A stretch of 64,000 nt of DNA from Astragalus membranaceus (Eukaryota > Streptophyta > Magnoliopsida > Fabales > Fabaceae): assembly GCA_039519185.1 (NCBI GenBank), contig CM076847.1, forward strand, positions 70,777,864 through 70,841,863. Reading direction: 5' to 3'. Each line of letters starts with the position of its first letter. The first letter of the stretch is position 1. The notes under the pieces were generated by a model, which saw only the letters and a list, made by a program, of their open reading frames with translations, did not search any database and had not been told where the DNA came from. Position numbers and translations under genes: made by a program. Of the stretch, positions 62,695 through 64,000 are shown in pieces.

Positions 62695-63518
62695 GGTATT
62701 ACTTTTCATATCTCTCATTTTTTTTCATATGATCATGTATCCCCTTCCCACAAAACCTTTGTTTCAGCTATCTCTAGCCTTGTTGAGCCCTTCTCATATG
62801 CTCAAGCCGTTAAGCATGATTGTTGGAAGGAAGCCATGAACAAAGAAATTCAGGTCTTAGAGGAAAACAACACATGGACTATCACTCAACTACCTCCTGA
62901 TAAGAAACCTGTTGGATGAAAATGGGACTATAAGACCAAACTTAGAGCTGATGGCTCCCTTGAAATGTATAAGGCACGCCTTGTGGCAAAGGGCTTTAAA
63001 CAACTTGAAGGTGTTGACTACTCTGAAACCTTCTCTCCTGTTGTTAAAATTACCATTGTGAGACTGGTATTGGCACTTGCAGCAGCTTGCAATTGACAGG
63101 ATTTTGTATATTTCTTGGTACCTCTCTGATTTCATGGAAGTCCAAAAAGCAGAGCACTGTCTCCAAGTCCTCTTCTGAGGCTGAGTATTGAGCCTTTGCT
63201 TCCACTGCTTGTGAGATCCAGTGCCTACTATACCTCTTGAGAGATTTACTTGTTCCTCACACAGATTCAGTTCCACTATATTGTGACAACCGGTCTTCCA
63301 TTCATATAGCTCAGAATCCCACATTCCATGAGCAAACTAAACATATTGAGCTCGATTGTCATTTGGTTCGTGACAAATTCCAAGCTGGCATCCTTCATCT
63401 AATGCCCATTCCCACTATTGCCCAAATTGCTGACATCCACACCAAACCCCTCCAGCCTGCCTCGTTCCAAAATTTGTTATCCAAGTTGAACATGCAAAAC
63501 ATTTACACTCTATCTTGA
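62695..63518 (+). pseudogene. copia RT start and RNase H end, RT core deleted
   Basis: RT begins with WKEAMNKEIQVLEENNTW, YKARLVAKGFKQLEGVDYSE and FSPVVKITIVRLVLALAAAC, with a TGA at 62917. At about 63098 the sequence jumps to the RNase H end (ISWKSKKQSTVSKSSSEAEY near 63132; HTDSVPLYCDNRSSIHIAQN; DIHTKPLQPASF). The catalytic YVDD region is absent. Ends with a TGA at 63516-63518. Confidence 0.85.
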
Positions 63519-63524
63519 GGGGGG

Positions 63525-63743
63525 TGTTAGACTTATTGTACTTATTCTCAGTTAGTTGTTAGACTTATTGTATATACTCTCAATTAACTTATTGTATATA
63601 CTCTCAATTAGTTAGCCTTATTGTATTTTAATTTTTTTCTAGTTTAGGGTAGTTTGGTCTTTTTCTCTTGCTTCTTTTGACTTGTATATAAACTCCCTAA
63701 TGAACAATTTATCAAATGTAAGGTTCATTTTTACCAAATTACA
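63525..63743 (+). repeat. copia 3' LTR, 219 bp
   Basis: Directly after the PPT GAGGGGGG. TGTTAGACTTATTG ... CCAAATTACA. A 23-bp ACTTATTGTATATACTCTCA unit is repeated inside it. The left LTR contains the same blocks around its two insertions. Confidence 0.92.
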
Positions 63744-64000
63744 AATATCTCCACATAGCTGGTCGATCTCTTGATATCAGAAGAGCACGAGATCCCATAT
63801 AATCAAAAGAAGGCAAATACAAGTCATCAGGGCCAACAACTTTCCTAAGTCTTTCACCTTCCATATCCAAAGTCCTTAGAGCATCATCTTTATGTGCATC
63901 AAACACATGCAATCCTAGGCCACAAACACCCATGACAAAGTCTGAATTGCCCCAAACTTGAGAGATTGCTGCATGATGTAAGTCTGCATTGGATTCTGGA
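63739..64000 (-). CDS. C-terminal exon of an unidentified host gene, end altered by copia insertion
   Basis: A minus-strand frame is open from the window edge: ADLHHAAISQVWGNSDFVMG, then VCGLGLHVFDA, EGERLRKVVGPDDLYLPSF, and ISRDRPAMWRYL with a stop at 63739-63741 made by copia LTR sequence. Across the TSD, the left flank of the copia element continues the frame as L-T-A and a TAA at 53074-53076, so the original protein ended two residues later. The smooth composition and absence of stops suggest a real gene. I do not recognise the family with certainty; a repeat-propeller protein, perhaps a plant BTB/POZ-YVTN type, is a weak guess. Confidence 0.6.
   Translation of the reverse strand, partial: PESNADLHHAAISQVWGNSDFVMGVCGLGLHVFDAHKDDALRTLDMEGERLRKVVGPDDLYLPSFDYMGSRALLISRDRPAMWRYL

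Larger units (their letters stand above)
53090..63743 (+). mobile_element. Ty1/copia retrotransposon, internally deleted, with four nested insertions
   Basis: TSD AATAT on both sides (53085-53089 and 63744-63748). LTR starts TGTTAGACTTATTG (left copy mutated to CG) and ends CCAAATTACA. The left LTR (53090-57252) is cut by a Helitron and a MULE. The internal region has gag zinc finger, protease, integrase and fragments of RT/RNase H, and is cut by a solo LTR at 58706-61479. The RT core is deleted. Confidence 0.92.

Overview
This is plant nuclear DNA, almost certainly from a eudicot; a legume is possible but I cannot prove it. There are no operons or ribosome-binding sites. Two host genes are visible: an F-box/DUF295-type gene on the minus strand near the left end, and the last codons of another minus-strand gene at the right edge. 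Nearly everything else is nested transposable elements. Many of their boundaries are exact, because target-site duplications (TSDs) can be read directly.

Layout. 1-2000: an LTR remnant and tRNA-derived SINEs. 2013-3490: F-box gene with TATA box. 3754-13552: an L1-type LINE with broken ORF1 and ORF2. A 4.16-kb CACTA transposon (7788-11950, TSD GGG) is inserted in its reverse-transcriptase region; it keeps only a TNP1-like gene. About 13782-46974: an old, decayed Tat-lineage Ty3/gypsy element. It is split by a Tekay-type chromovirus (17711-39547, TSD GTTGG), which is itself split by a very young Athila-like element on the minus strand (25570-38292, TSD GTGAT; its two 1500-bp LTRs differ at one position that I could find). 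The Tat element also carries two solo LTRs (40093-41416 and 41456-42876), a tandem TRIM, a SINE and an antisense accessory gene.

46975-48520 looks like another LTR full of GAAGCTTC palindromes. 49378-52842 is a second CACTA-like element (TSD AAA) that contains a 5'-truncated LINE (TSD ATACTCTCCAA). 53090-63743 is a Ty1/copia element (TSD AATAT). Its left LTR is interrupted by a Helitron carrying a 752-bp tandem triplication and by a MULE with a perfect 9-bp TSD. Its coding region is interrupted by a solo LTR that contains another solo LTR. This copia element landed in the final codons of the host gene at the right edge, and that gene's original stop codon is still readable 10.7 kb away.

Most interesting signal. 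The young Athila-like element carries more than 20 copies per element of a 14-bp palindrome, GACGTTRTAACGTC, spread through LTRs, leader, gag, pol, the accessory ORF and non-coding DNA, and used in more than one reading frame when coding. Related solo LTRs in the same window carry a different palindrome, TGCTATAGCA, at the homologous LTR positions. The element also encodes a lysine-rich, apparently nuclear accessory protein of unknown role. I infer a sequence-specific DNA-binding system that has diverged between element families, comparable in logic to VANC proteins and VANDAL motifs in Arabidopsis. This is a hypothesis from sequence only.
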